Source: Paramacrobiotus metropolitanus (taxonomy: Eukaryota; Tardigrada; Eutardigrada; Parachela; Macrobiotidae). Taken from it: DNA of 64,000 bases. Numbering within the stretch: position 1 is the stretch's first letter; every line of letters starts with the position of its first letter. Shown here piece by piece: positions 1 through 11,424 of this stretch. A program made the translations under genes and the position numbers. The stretch covers positions 1,254,501 to 1,318,500 of the forward strand of contig NW_026570241.1 in NCBI RefSeq assembly GCF_019649055.1, given 5' to 3'. The notes beneath the pieces were generated by a model, which worked only from the letters and a program-made list of their open reading frames with translations, did not search any database and was not told where the DNA came from.

Positions 1-2
1 AG

Positions 3-3000
3 ATTATTCTACAAGCTTTCCGTTCCATTCTGTTAATCAATCCAACTGAAAAAAACAACGACAGCTTTGCAAAAATGCAGCTTGGAGCAGAAATTCTTCG
101 GCGAACTGAAAAAGATTTCAATTTCACCTATCCTCTATCTAACCAGGTTGGTTGATCATTCTCATCGTCAGATAACCGTACCGTATGAGGTATCGTAAAT
201 ACAGTCTGTATACAATCTCAAAATACAGCCCGAATTTACATTAATTTATTATTTTATTTGCAGCCGTACATTCTTATCGCCAGCGGATATACAACTATTC
301 TTGCGCTGGCCGAGGTAAATTTTGCGTTAAAGGTCAAGAAGATTTCAGGCACGACAGTCACAATAATTCTGTTATTTCCTTTCTTTTCAAAGTGTCAATT
401 TTTAGGCTATTAACAATACATTAGCGATGGGAAACCAAGCAAACTGGAGTGGAGCGGCTCTAGTGCAGCGGCTTGTTAATCGAACTTTTGAGGATGATTT
501 TGGTAACACGATGTACATTGACAATAACGGACAGCGGCGCACCGATTTCACTGTCTCTTTCTTCAGTGCATATGGAAATCGGGAGGTAAGATTTATTTAC
601 TTATAGCCTGTTTTCCAGTAGCAGCAAAAGCGCACATCAAAACCAGTTTTTTGCAGCCTTTGTTGAGAAAGTTTGGTCGAACCGGGTGTCTACAGGAAGT
701 ACGGGAGCTACTGTTATGGTCTGCCGCCAATGCTTCTTTTCCTCCTCCTAACGAACCGCTATGTGGATATCTTAAGCAAGGCGTACTGTGTGTGCCCGGT
801 GAGTAAGATGTTGAACACCTACTGTAATTATACACACATGCTATCCGTACATTTATATATAGGATAAATGGTATAACATTTATATGACATTTATATGACA
901 AGCACCCTGTCTGCCGCACATGCTTGTTAAAACGTGTGAAATGCTTTGAGTCCTTTCGTTAAAGGATTTACTACATTTGGTGTACGTTACAGGTGGCAAT
1001 CGATCTCCGTACGTGCTTACATCCATTAGTTTAATTTGTGTAATCGGGGTCATTATCATCCTGGGATGCGCAGCGTAAGTCGCATTGCGTCGCATTTCAA
1101 ATTTGTTTTAGTGATCTAAACTCTGCCAAACGTATGTTACACCGATAAACGTTACGATGAATTCATTTTCACAGCTGAAAGCTATACGAATCGTTGGTGG
1201 CGATTCAAAAACCGACAATTTCTGGGCATGGTTTCAGCGAATTTAGTTTTTCTTCTAAATATTTTCGAGGATAATCACAAGATTGTCACATGTATGCCAC
1301 ACGGATGAATGGTAAACACGAATGCATCAGTTGAACCAAAAGTGCCCACAGAGATTCTTTTGGCATGGAAAAATTGCGAACACTGATTTATTCACGTTCA
1401 AGATCCGATTACGTAAACCTGCACCTATTAAATTTGAAATAGGGGTTAAGTTGTAGTGGACGCGAGCTTCAGGACGTACAAAATGATTGACTTTCCAGTG
1501 TTCTTATTTCAACGAATACCCTTAGGCGCATCAAATACAAGGCTGATAACCAGTTACTCCGTGACCCCTGGTGGCAAGTACAGCTACACGAGACATCAAA
1601 TCGCCGAGAAGCATCCCGCTACTCGACGATATTAGCTGAAGAAAAGAAATTCCGTTTCGATGACTTCGTATTAGGGCCGAATGCCCTACAAGGCGCTACT
1701 GCCGTATCACGCGCAAGTCAACCATTTTTTAAACGAAAGGTTGGTGGCAATTATTCTGTGCATCGTTGGTTCCTTAGAGCTTTTGCAAAGCCGTCATTTT
1801 TGGATCATATAACAACAAGTCGGTGATGTGCTGGAAAGCGGCCAGAAGAAACAGTCCAGTCAGCTTTGCTAATATCGCCACTAATAAAGAACTCCTCCTT
1901 CTACTACGCAAGGTACCGTAGTCTTTTGTCGTGTACGTTTGCTTTTACCGCTCATTCCAGATGGTCGATGTTTAGCTCAATAAAACGGAAAGCATCAACA
2001 TATGCCAGTTTTTCGGGCTTGCCATAACAAAATCCACGAGGGGAATTCATTGGATCTCCGCCGTGATGGAATGCCCTTCACGGGGAGCTTTGCCGGATGT
2101 ATTCGATAGCTACGTTAGCCGAGATCCGACCATGAGAAGCTCGCTCGTGCTTGATTATATCGAAGTACGAAATTGTAACTGTCTTCAAGCGGTGTTGAAA
2201 GCATCTTTCCGGTTTGCAGGCAGTTTGCTATATTCATTCTTCATCGTTACAATACCATGGGCGAATCAGCATTCTGACCTGCTGGGTGGATAAGCATTTC
2301 ACATTAAAACTAGCGCATTTGGGATCCGAGAGAATTCGGCAATACTTATGTCAAACCTGCCATGATTTGAGCACGGGTTTTTGTGAGAATAATACCTGGG
2401 AATCTGCCTACTGGACGCCACCCGGGATAACGGTTAACACTGATAGCAAATCACAACAAATGGTGGATATTTATTCATCTGGTTTGATTATGCACGACAT
2501 ACTGACTTCGGGCAGTGTCTTCGGCAAAATAATAACGGCTACGAAAAGCAAGAAAGGTACCCGTGAGTGACTATATCAAGTTGCATCTAAATCAATCATT
2601 CAGGCTCCTGGATAATTTTCTAATGACTTTCCCGCATCAATCTGTAGAAAATCCAAGCATCCCCAGAATTCTTGACCTTTTGAATGTGTCGGACCTTCCC
2701 AACATACTTCAATTATGCGTTAGCACAGATCCGCTTCAGCGACCAGATGTCGATAGACTTCGACGTGAACTCCCACAAATTAGCCCTCTGTTGGCTCCAG
2801 AAAAGAAGAAGGATGCGCTTTTCGACAAAATTTGCAACAGATTAGAGCGTTACGCAGCCGAGTTGGAAGGGCAGGTAGCAACCAGAACCTACGAACTGAA
2901 GGAAGAAATGAACAAATGCGACGCTCTCATCGCCCAGTTTCTTCCAAAGTACACATATCTGCAAGCAGTGTTTCTGGTACGATTTAACGCTTTTATAATT

Positions 3001-3912
3001 CAGATTGTTCTTCATACAGATCTGTGACAAGACAGTTGCGGGTCGGAGAAAAGGTTTCGGCCGAAATTTTTGAATGTGTAACAATACTGTTTATCGATTT
3101 ATACGGATTTGCTGACATTATCAAAAGCCATTCGCCTGAGATGACGATTAGCTTGATCTCGGCAACGGAAGGCTTCATCGATAAACTGTCAACAGAGGGC
3201 GATGTCTACAAAGTGGAGGCGATAATGGATTCGTTTATGGTAATTATTGATCAGACTATCTGATTTGCAGTTATTGTTACGTACATATTTTTGTGCAGGT
3301 TGCAAGTGGGCTACCCGAACGAATCGGGAAATATCACATCGAAAGAATCGCAGGGTTTGCCGTAAGGCTAATGGAAGCTCGACCTCAGCTGACGTTTCTG
3401 CAGGACTTGCTATTTAAGATCGGCATACATTCCGGTACATATGGTCGCTGTATGGCTGTCGGTGGCAGTTTTTTTCGATGACAAGTGTTATACTTAATTC
3501 AGGTCCGTGCGCCGCTGGACTTATGGGATTAAAACGGCCACGCTACTGCCTGTACGTAAGCTATGTGCATCATGTGATTTCTCCTTATTTGTCATTCATA
3601 TTGGGGAATTATTTTTTGGACGAATGTCTTTAGTCATTTAGAGAAACACAGACAATTAAATGTTGGCGCTAGCACAAAACTATTACAGAAACAACATTTA
3701 AACGTCGCTTTGGTAATAGATTTGGGGATACCGTCAACATGGCATCCAGAATGTGTAGTCACGGCTTGCCAGGGTTTATTCATTTAAGCCCACAAAGCCA
3801 GGCACTTCTAAAAGACTTCCCCCAGTTTATTGCCGAGGCAAGAGGACTCCAAGCGATCAAGGGAAAAGAGGACATGATAACCTACTGGCTTCTTCCGTCA
3901 GCGCGCCACTGA
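3..3912 (+). CDS. Receptor-type guanylyl cyclase, copy 1 (5' part outside window)
   Basis: Single-pass receptor that makes cGMP from GTP on ligand binding, of the natriuretic peptide receptor type. The window opens at an intron end. Fourteen exons are read: 3-146, 264-314, 406-585, 657-798, 993-1074, 1526-1739, 1778-1912, 1976-2164, 2220-2556, 2648-2948, 3020-3239, 3299-3434, 3503-3551 and 3720-3912. Their summed length is a multiple of three (790 residues). The order is the end of the ANF-receptor ligand domain, one transmembrane segment (SLICVIGVIIILGC), a kinase-homology domain with the HGRISI pseudokinase loop, a coiled-coil linker (LEGQVATRTYELKEEM) and the cyclase domain. Cyclase residues look intact: metal-binding Asp in FIDLYGF and EAIMDSFM, Glu in YKVE, and PRYCL/FGDTVNMASRM. 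Exon sizes match the copy at 12.8-18.5 kb almost one to one, so the two are tandem duplicates. An AATAAA lies about 270 bases after the stop. Ligand unknown. Confidence 0.9.
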
Positions 3913-4182
3913 ATAAGCTTACAGTAATGCAAGTATATCATCTGGCAGTGCTGGCGCGAAACTCGTAGGTATAGTAATTTTACTGACGTCAGCAGTAATC
4001 AATTACAGTATGTTTGATTTACAGTATTTCGAATACTCGTGCAGTCTGAGACAAAGCAAAATCAATTTAAATTTTTGTCTTTTCTTCGATGGGGCTCTGA
4101 CGGTTAGCCACAAAAGAATCAAGGTGCAGTTTAGACAAGCCCGACAGTTTATTGAGCGTTTTTAATAGAGCGTGAATGAGTA

Positions 4183-4188
4183 AATAAA
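4183..4188 (+). promoter_or_regulatory. Candidate polyadenylation signal of cyclase copy 1
   Basis: AATAAA about 270 bases past the stop codon of the first receptor cyclase and before the convergent sugar transporter gene. Confidence 0.4.
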
Positions 4189-4347
4189 TTATCATAATTA
4201 TTCATGGCATGTCTCCGTTCATTTGTAGTAAATGACCACAACGTTTACTGAAAGTTTAACACCACCCAGATTCATCAAGATTCAAATGTTATGACTAATT
4301 CCCACGGTATGAATTTAAATGCAACAGCTAGCACTAATACACACATT

Positions 4348-6012
4348 TTAGGCTGCAGGTAAAGTTGGTTCCTCATCAATCTTCTTGACTGTAGTGGGCG
4401 GTTCCATGATATTCTGGTCGGCTTTTCCAAATTTCAACTGCAGCTCGGCCTGCACTTCCTGAAAAGTCTTCCCCTTGGTTTCCACCGCCGTAAAATAAAT
4501 AAACACCGTGATAGCCAACATCGATCCAGCGGAGATAGCGAAAATCCATTCTTCAATAGCCGCATGAACGATAGGAAATAAAAAGACTACTGCAAGGCTC
4601 AGTGAATAATTGCACGTCCAAGTAACTGATAACGCCGAAGTGCGCGCATTCCGGGGAAATAATTCTGCCGACCAAATCCACGGGACGCTACCAGTACCAA
4701 TATTGAAGAATATCATAAACACCACGAAACAAGCCAGTGCCGCATACTGGCACCCGCCACATGCACTCTTGGATAGATTTAAAAATATCACCATTCCAAT
4801 ATTACACAGTAGACAGCCTCCAGCACCGAATAAAAACAGCGTGCGTCTTCCGAGACGATCCACTAAAAGCATAGACAGCACCATAATAAACAGGGGAATT
4901 CCCATTAAGCCAATGGTTCCATATACAGCAAAGGCTTTTGGTAAACCGCCCGCGGCCAAAATGGAGGTGGAATAGGTGAACACGGCTGTGTAACCGGAGA
5001 GGTGTTGTGTAACCATTGCCGCGTTACAAATAGCCAACGCCCACAGCAGTATCCGGTTGGTAAGGACTTCCTTCAGCGACAGCGACCTTTGCCCGGCCAT
5101 CTTGTCTCTGTCGGCTTCAATCTCTTCCAGTTCTTTCGCTACATCCTCCGAATTCCTTAACCACTTCAGCGCTCGCAACGCTCGTTCTTGTCCATTCTTT
5201 AACGTAATTAAATGCCGCGGACTTTCGGGGCAGAACGGAAGGACAAGGAATAAAGCAATCGACGGGATGAGACGCACCCATAAGACGTCAATCCATAATT
5301 CTTCAGTGCCGAAAATGACTGGTATACCGAAGAAGACGCCGAGCAGCATACCAACAGCCCGGGACATTAGAGCAAACATACTTACCGCACCGCGCAGTGG
5401 TATCGGACTGATTTCGGCTAAATACACCGGAACAACGAAGCCGCACTGACCGGCAAACACACCTAAAATAAACCGCCCAATAACCAGCATTTCGAAGGAA
5501 TCGCCAATGGTGCAGAGACTGCTGATGAGTGTGCCGACAACCGAAATGACATTGGATAACAACAACGAGTACCGGTTGCCAAAGCGGTGCTGGAACCACC
5601 CGGCAAACCATGCACCAATAGCGCCACCTGTCGGAATGGCGGCTCCAACTAGCGCCCATAGGGTGGCTAACTCTCCATTGTCTTTTAAGATTGTTGGAAG
5701 CTGGCGATTAGGAATAACGCTGCACCACAAGGTTTCTTCGGAATAATCGGAGACATTTAGCGATAGGTTGAAGGTCATCGATTCGTTGACGACAGGAAAT
5801 CGCCGTGTGCACACAACATGCCGAATCCATTTTAAGATTAGAAACTGGGTAGTGTTAATGGATGTCATCATGTATCCCATGGGGAGCCATGTCCCGAAAG
5901 AAACCACACTGGCAACAAAAATTAGTTTACAAGATAGTCCAGAAAATTTGCTCACCATTTTTTTCGTATGTATGCTTAAATTGAGGTAATTATGAGCAGT
6001 GCATTCCACCAA
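4348..6012 (-). CDS. SLC2/GLUT-like sugar transporter, single exon
   Basis: Twelve-helix major facilitator predicted to carry hexose or a related polyol across the plasma membrane. One open frame of 554 codons. Family marks in order: RFGNR loop after helix 2 (about residue 143), GRFILGVFAG (about 179), PESPR (262-266) before the central cytoplasmic loop, QHLSGYTAVF in helix 7 (about 336), DRLGRR (385-390) and ETKGKTF (about 511) at the last helix exit. A loop of about 50 residues with several NxS/T sites between helices 1 and 2 is as expected for GLUTs. The first Met has no special support; the Met 18 codons on (5958), directly before the first helix, is an equally good start. It lacks introns although neighbouring genes have many, which suggests a retrocopy or lineage-wide intron loss. 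It is convergent with the upstream cyclase. Substrate is not determinable. Confidence 0.9.
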   Translation of the reverse strand: MVECTAHNYLNLSIHTKKMVSKFSGLSCKLIFVASVVSFGTWLPMGYMMTSINTTQFLILKWIRHVVCTRRFPVVNESMTFNLSLNVSDYSEETLWCSVIPNRQLPTILKDNGELATLWALVGAAIPTGGAIGAWFAGWFQHRFGNRYSLLLSNVISVVGTLISSLCTIGDSFEMLVIGRFILGVFAGQCGFVVPVYLAEISPIPLRGAVSMFALMSRAVGMLLGVFFGIPVIFGTEELWIDVLWVRLIPSIALFLVLPFCPESPRHLITLKNGQERALRALKWLRNSEDVAKELEEIEADRDKMAGQRSLSLKEVLTNRILLWALAICNAAMVTQHLSGYTAVFTYSTSILAAGGLPKAFAVYGTIGLMGIPLFIMVLSMLLVDRLGRRTLFLFGAGGCLLCNIGMVIFLNLSKSACGGCQYAALACFVVFMIFFNIGTGSVPWIWSAELFPRNARTSALSVTWTCNYSLSLAVVFLFPIVHAAIEEWIFAISAGSMLAITVFIYFTAVETKGKTFQEVQAELQLKFGKADQNIMEPPTTVKKIDEEPTLPAA

Positions 6013-6590
6013 TTTTTGAAGTTCTGCAGTTTACCGTAACACAAAAGCGCTGTTATAGCTCGGGTTGATCAACACAAGGAATCGACCCAAATTGCTCGTA
6101 GCCAAAAAAGCAGTAAATCAAATCGATTTATCTGTACTCGTACTGGGTGCGATTATAACCATCGGCAAACAGCTTATTAAAAATTGTATGAAGTCTAACT
6201 TTTGACGTTGAACCAGCCCTAGTCGTTCCTTCGAAAGTAATAAATCTTAATATTAATGAATTATGTAAGAGGCAATAGCAGTAGAAGATAGCCTTGTGTA
6301 CTCGTTTATGTGTTTATTTAACTCTTGATTTCGGATGCACAAAGCTAGCAACTAACTACCAAGTCATCAGTGCATTAATTGCTGCTGTCAGTGTTATTGG
6401 CATTTGGCAATAATACATACTGTATGTGATGATATTCGTATATCATTTTCATTAAAATCTCCAGCACCTTCGTTATAGTAAAAGCGATCGCTTGAGGTTT
6501 TAACCTCAAACGCTAAACCAGACTTGATCGTTCCGTTGAAAAATTAAAAAATCCTAAGATTAATGAATTATTTAAAAGGTGCTAGCAGTA
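6013..6590. other. Intergenic; diverged direct duplication flanking a transposon
   Basis: No coding signal. A segment near 6226-6300 resembles 6526-6590 plus the sequence just right of the foldback element (7628 on): both hold a TAATGAATTA core followed by TAGCAGTA. The first copy therefore acts as an empty-site version of the transposon insertion point. Confidence 0.5.
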
Positions 6591-7627
6591 CCGTACGGTC
6601 GTTCGGTTGGCCACCTATGGTAAGTGAATGGGCGATGGTCGTTCAAAGTGGCCACCTTTTATTATAAATTCCACAAACCGATTTCCTTCCGGTTTTCTTC
6701 TTTATCCAATTCAGCATAACGTACTCTATACATAACATTTGGAATTTTTGAAATATCTTGAACCGTTTTCTTGCAAATGCGTCGTTAAAAAAAACAGTGA
6801 CGAAACACTTTAGCCACGCCACGCGAGCCACTGCACTACGCCATCTTTATTGCAGTAATCGCCACGTTTGTGCGGCTGCGCAGAATAATGCAGATTCACG
6901 TATGTTTAATTTGATTACTTTAATTATTGGAAATCAATATTGCCGCCCCTTTTCACCCCCGCTTTTTATAGCCACCCATTTTCGCACCCTGTTTTTTATA
7001 GCCATGCAGTGAACGTATCAAGATGCTTATTGCTTAATTTCCATATTACGAGTATAAATCGAGCGACCGTGGCAATAAACCGTATTTAACGTGTAAACTG
7101 TAAAGAACTCGTACAGGTTTTGCACTTGCTTAAGAGGTGCCTATAAAAAACAGGGAGTCTAAAAAATTAATTAAATAATTACAAAAGGGTGCCTATAATT
7201 AATGGGTGCGGAAAAGGGATGGCTATAAAAAACGGGGGTGTTTGGGATGGCTATAGTGTCACCCTTATTTATCTGTTGAAAATTGTTCGTTAGGCATATT
7301 CACTTTCACTGTGCACATGTGTTATTTACACAGAGACAGCGCAGCCGCACATGTCAGGCGGTGACTGCAGTAATCATTGTGTAGTGCAGTGGCTCGCGTG
7401 GCGTGGCTTAAGTGTTTCGTCACTGCTTTTTTAATGTTGCAATTGCATGAAAACGGTTGAAGATATTTCAAAAATTCCAAGTACTATGTACAGAGTACGT
7501 TATGCAGAATTGGGTAAAGAAGAAAACAGGAAGGAAATCGGTTTGTGGAATTTGTAATAAAAGGTGGCCACTTTGAACGACCATCGCCCCTTCACTTACC
7601 ATAGGTGGCCAACCGAGCGACCGTACG
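6591..7627. mobile_element. Foldback (long inverted repeat) DNA transposon, non-autonomous
   Basis: About 1.04 kb whose two halves are mutual reverse complements. The outer arms (CGTACGGTCG..TTGGCCACC at 6592 and its reverse complement ending at 7627) run inward for roughly 300 bases, including the AAATCGGTTTGTGGAA and GCCACGCCACGCGAGCCACTG blocks. The inner part is AT-rich with repeated CTTTTTATAGCCA units, also inverted. AGTA occurs directly outside both ends (6587-6590, 7628-7631), fitting a 4-base target duplication. No transposase is encoded; the open frames inside are products of the palindrome. Confidence 0.8.
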
Positions 7628-7631
7628 AGTA

Positions 7632-8917
7632 GTTGATAGCCGTGTCAGCTGAGCAGCTCTTCAATTTAATTTAATGTTTAGAATGCACAAGGATCACAGT
7701 CAGTCAGCAGTGCATTACCGGCAGGCAGCTAGCGCTTCTGGCAGTCAATAAATCTGCATGCAGTAGGTACGTATAAGTACAATGTACTCGTACATTATAC
7801 TTTCCTTTGAAATCTCTAGTTTTAGTAAATTTATGCCGATTTTCGTGGAATTATGATTTGTGTTTTTGGAAAAGGCTTGCTGCATTGGCAGTGCTATTTA
7901 TGGTTTGATGCCAAATTACTGTACCACACAAACGTTTCAGCAATAAATCAGCCGGCATCCAGCTGCTTCCAGCATGAGCATTTGTTCGGAACCCTTACAA
8001 CATGAACAGGTCACTTGAAGCATAATAAAAAATAAACGAAGGCAAAAAACAACGCAGTAAAACAGAGCTTAATTGCTTTGGATAGGTAGCACTTCTTTTT
8101 AAATTAATTTTCATTTTTTTCCATATGAACTATGTACATCTTACATACATCAGTAGGAAGTTGTCAGAATTCTCCTATACAAGTATGGATGCTGTATTTA
8201 GCATTTGCAGTGTTCCTAAATTAAAACGTTTTCCTCTTGCAGAGTTTCTCCAGTTCTTCTGGAAGATCTCGTTCTTCTGCATTGAAAATACTTTTCTGGA
8301 ATCCGCTTTACCATTGACTTTGCGAATCTCAGTAATTACATTTAACGAGATACGCAATGGTCAAGGTGCATAACACTATTGAGATTGTCGCTACCATTCG
8401 TAGTTAGTACTGCACTCATACGTTCTTTTGTTGGTATTGGGCCTATCGGCACTCGTAATAGCAGTGGATGTGCGGCGGACATAATTAGCTTCCTTGGATT
8501 GGTTCAATTTTTCTTTTGGGCTGCAGTTTTTGTGAGACCACGAAGCGGGAAGTGGAATTATTGAAGGAAGTAAGAATTTGGAAATAAATAATACATAATT
8601 CGGTAAGAAGCCGTAATTCAAAGCGTGCTTCGTTGTGTTCGGCCAGGTTGAAAATACCGTGCTCAGGTGCTGCGTAGGCAAATAGTAGCACGCTAGCGAG
8701 CTGGCTATCTTTCCCATGAAAACGTTATTTCCGGCGTCTGTCATCACTGTCACGGTGAGCGTTGAAGAAATACGTACCTATTTACAAAACGAAATCTTAG
8801 AAATAGCTCACTGGGATGATTCTTCTTTGTTGGATTGGTAATAGTTAAAGTAGGATTAACCCTGTACGAATTGGCTAATGGCTACTGCACGTGCAGTATG
8901 CCGCGAATTTCTGGTAA
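7632..8917. other. Intergenic, no gene recognised
   Basis: AT-rich sequence with short open frames on both strands (for example 8125-8373 +, 8391-8753 -). None has a recognisable domain, signal peptide or splice support. Confidence 0.4.
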
Positions 8918-9071
8918 ATGTACTAAGATTTAGCCTAAATCTGCTTATTATTTTGGTTGTGTCCAGCGCAGTGTATGAGTTCCGTTACTGAATCCTGTTA
9001 ACCTCGCATATATAAGTGCCTCTCGATGTATAGTAAACTTGTCGCTACTTCCAGTTGAAAGTTTTTCTCTC
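8918..9071 (+). repeat. Split direct repeat A1
   Basis: 154 bases from ATGTACTAAGATTTAGCC to GTTTTTCTCTC, repeated almost exactly at 11238-11391. It contains CATATATAAG, a possible TATA element, about 130 bases before the gag start. Confidence 0.85.
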
Positions 9072-9145
9072 AGTGTGCGCAGTGCGCAGTATAAAAGTTC
9101 GTGTAGTAGTAAGCAAGTAGCGCTAGGAACTACCGTTGGGTTATC

Positions 9146-9988
9146 ATGGCACCTCCAGCCACACTCACGAAGTCCCAGCTGAAGAATCGGTATGGAACGG
9201 TTCCGCTGATGAAGTCCCTTTGTGCACAACTTGGACTCAACCAAGCCGGGAAAAAGACAGAACTCATCGCTCGCCTTTATGCACATTATGGGATCGTAGC
9301 ACCTCAACCAACCGACACCGGAAATCTCATCGACGATGTCGCGCCGGAAGAAACCAGCAGCATGACCATCGATGAACTGAAGAGTGCCTTAAACCTTACC
9401 GAGGCCACCATGAACCAGTTGAAAGACGCCGGTTTCACCGGCACCGATGACCTTTTGGCCCTAGCCGAATCCTCCACATTCCCCGATAACCTGGCCTTCA
9501 TGACCCTTATCCGTGATCGCACCGTAATTGAAGGCTACCTCATCGACAACACAACCGAGATCCCGGACAGCGCCTCAGTCACATCGGCATCAACCGCAGT
9601 CGAGGGCGGATCAGCGCGCACGCAAGCCAGTCCACCACGGGCCGCCAGCCCTTCCCGTTCCAAAAGCAACAAGCACCGTAATCATCGGAAAGCAGGTGAG
9701 GACAGTGGTGACAGCAGCGATAGTGAATCTGACAGTAAATCGCATAGTCGGCGAAGATCTAATCGAGATTATTTAGGGTTCCGGTTAGTCGGAGATGGCA
9801 CTACAGTATCTCCGGCTGACTGCAGTAATTACAAAAGTGCGCTTAACGAAGAGAATAAACCCTTGCTGGATGAATTGTTCGCGGACGAGCTGAATCTGGG
9901 TCGTATTACGAAGCAGACTGAAAAACCGATCCGGATTCAGGCCATAGGAGCTGTTCCAAAAAGGGCAGTATTGTTCCTAGACCAATAA
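9146..9988 (+). CDS. Gag-like protein of the split-repeat retroelement
   Basis: 280-codon open frame beginning with ATG 75 bases after repeat A1. Residues 8-45 (LTKSQLKN..LCAQLGLNQAGKKTELIARL) read like a SAP-type helix-extended-helix nucleic-acid-binding motif. A second helical region at about 73-110 has a similar DELKSALNL pattern. The middle is Ser/Arg/Asp-rich and low complexity (GEDSGDSSDSESDSKSHSRRRSN is split here only by description, positions about 184-206). No zinc knuckle is seen. The 3' end overlaps the pol frame in another phase, so Pol would need frameshifting or internal initiation. It would bind element RNA in a cytoplasmic particle; that role is inferred from element order. 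Confidence 0.7.
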   Translation: MAPPATLTKSQLKNRYGTVPLMKSLCAQLGLNQAGKKTELIARLYAHYGIVAPQPTDTGNLIDDVAPEETSSMTIDELKSALNLTEATMNQLKDAGFTGTDDLLALAESSTFPDNLAFMTLIRDRTVIEGYLIDNTTEIPDSASVTSASTAVEGGSARTQASPPRAASPSRSKSNKHRNHRKAGEDSGDSSDSESDSKSHSRRRSNRDYLGFRLVGDGTTVSPADCSNYKSALNEENKPLLDELFADELNLGRITKQTEKPIRIQAIGAVPKRAVLFLDQ

Positions 9989-11094
9989 CGGATTGCAGTC
10001 GACCTTTCGATTGTTCGTTAAACTCCTTCATTGTTACAGAAAGCTTTTCTTTCCAAAGTATCGATGATGCGGTTTTACTCAGTACTCGTAATTGTTTTTA
10101 TGCTGTGGTTGACTTACAGTCAGCCTACCGTTGGGTGCCAATCTATCCTCCTCATCGACAGCTACAGGGTTTTAGGTGGGGATTTGGAAATTTAGCTGAA
10201 GAATTTTACGTTGACAACTTTCTGTGTTTTGGACTTTCAAATGCTCCAGAGATTTTTAATCGTATATCTAGGGCAATTGTAAGGATGTTACCAAGAAGAA
10301 ATATTATTGTTGTTGCATATCTTGATGACTTTTTAATTATCGCATTTAGTTTTGAAGATTGTTTAAATGCACAAAATGTTTTGATTGAATTGTTAAATTG
10401 TTTAGGTTTTCGCCTGAAATTAGAAAAAGCCGTTAGCCCGGCAAAACGGGTAACGTTTTTGGGAATAATCATTGATTCAGAGCTAGAACGACTGGAAATA
10501 CCGGATGATAAATTGAGTAGGTTAGCGGAGTTGGCCCAGTTTCACTCCCGAAAAGCGAAAATTACGAAGCGAGAACTCCAGGTATTAGTTGGCCACATGT
10601 CTTTTGCGTCAAAAGCAGTTTATGGGGCGCGTACTTTCACGCGAATTTTCATCGACGCCCTAACGAAACTGAAAAAGCCGACTGATCATACTCGAGTTAA
10701 TAAAGTACGTACAGAACTAATGTGGTGGATTGAGTTTGCACCAAAGGTCAACGGACTCTGTCCATCACCTTTCGGGTGTAATTGGCCGGAATTAACTATC
10801 TGCACCGATGTCTCTCTGGCCGGGTTTCGCGCCACTTCGAATAACATGTGGCTAACCGGTCTCTGGGAGGACGGTGTAGGTCACAGAATACCCAAAGTTT
10901 TCCAAATTAACCGAATTCCGGCACCTTATCTAAAACCGGGTATAAAATGTAATATTAATTTTTTGGAACTGGTGGCAGCATGTTTGCCACTACTAGTATG
11001 GGCACCGTTATTTAAAGGGTGCCGCATCGTTGTTCTTTCGGATAACACCCAAACTGTGTCGTTCCGGAGCCGTGTTTGGACGTTTGGGATGTGA
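9958..11094 (+). CDS. Reverse transcriptase/RNase H of the split-repeat retroelement, truncated
   Basis: The frame is open from about 9958, overlapping the end of gag, without an ATG until VDLQSAYRW near 10105. DIRS-order RT landmarks: VDLQSAYRW with catalytic Asp, FGLSNAPEIF, AYLDD (YxDD box, about 10318), GFRLKLEKAV..VTFLGIIID and LQVLVGHMSFASK. The RNase H module follows with CTDVSLAGF (first Asp), FLELVAA (Glu) and VVLSDN (second Asp). The protein then ends in an unrelated tail inside the B1 boundary, so the final RNase H Asp and the whole downstream recombinase are lost. Likely inactive for complete retrotransposition. Confidence 0.85.
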   Translation, partial: KKGSIVPRPITDCSRPFDCSLNSFIVTESFSFQSIDDAVLLSTRNCFYAVVDLQSAYRWVPIYPPHRQLQGFRWGFGNLAEEFYVDNFLCFGLSNAPEIFNRISRAIVRMLPRRNIIVVAYLDDFLIIAFSFEDCLNAQNVLIELLNCLGFRLKLEKAVSPAKRVTFLGIIIDSELERLEIPDDKLSRLAELAQFHSRKAKITKRELQVLVGHMSFASKAVYGARTFTRIFIDALTKLKKPTDHTRVNKVRTELMWWIEFAPKVNGLCPSPFGCNWPELTICTDVSLAGFRATSNNMWLTGLWEDGVGHRIPKVFQINRIPAPYLKPGIKCNINFLELVAACLPLLVWAPLFKGCRIVVLSDNTQTVSFRSRVWTFGM

Positions 11095-11095
11095 G

Positions 11096-11240
11096 CCGCG
11101 AAGCGACCTTGTTTTCATTGTTTTGATGTGTTTGTGAACGTCTGTTGAAAAATGTTATGGCAGTGATCTGCTTGATGTATTATTAATAAAATTCCCATGC
11201 TTTGCTTGTTGTCAGTCGGCTGTTAACAAACAAAATAATG
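11096..11240 (+). repeat. Split direct repeat B1
   Basis: Starts around GCGAAGCGACCTTG and ends AACAAACAAAATAATG. Repeated with a few mismatches at about 11425-11567. Directly abuts repeat A2. Confidence 0.8.
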
Positions 11241-11391
11241 TACTAAGATTTAGCCTAAATCTGCTTATTATTTTGGTTGTGTCCAGCGCAGTGTATGAGT
11301 TCCGTTACTGAATCCTGTTAACCTCGCATATATAAGTGCCTCTCGATGTATAGTAAACTTGTCGCTACTTCCAGTTGAAAGTTTTTCTCTC
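11238..11391 (+). repeat. Split direct repeat A2
   Basis: Second copy of the 154-base A repeat, near-identical to 8918-9071. It is followed by CCCGCCCGCCCGCGCC, not by gag. Confidence 0.85.
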
Positions 11392-11424
11392 CCGCCCGCC
11401 CGCGCCTTGGTTTCTGAAAGGGGA

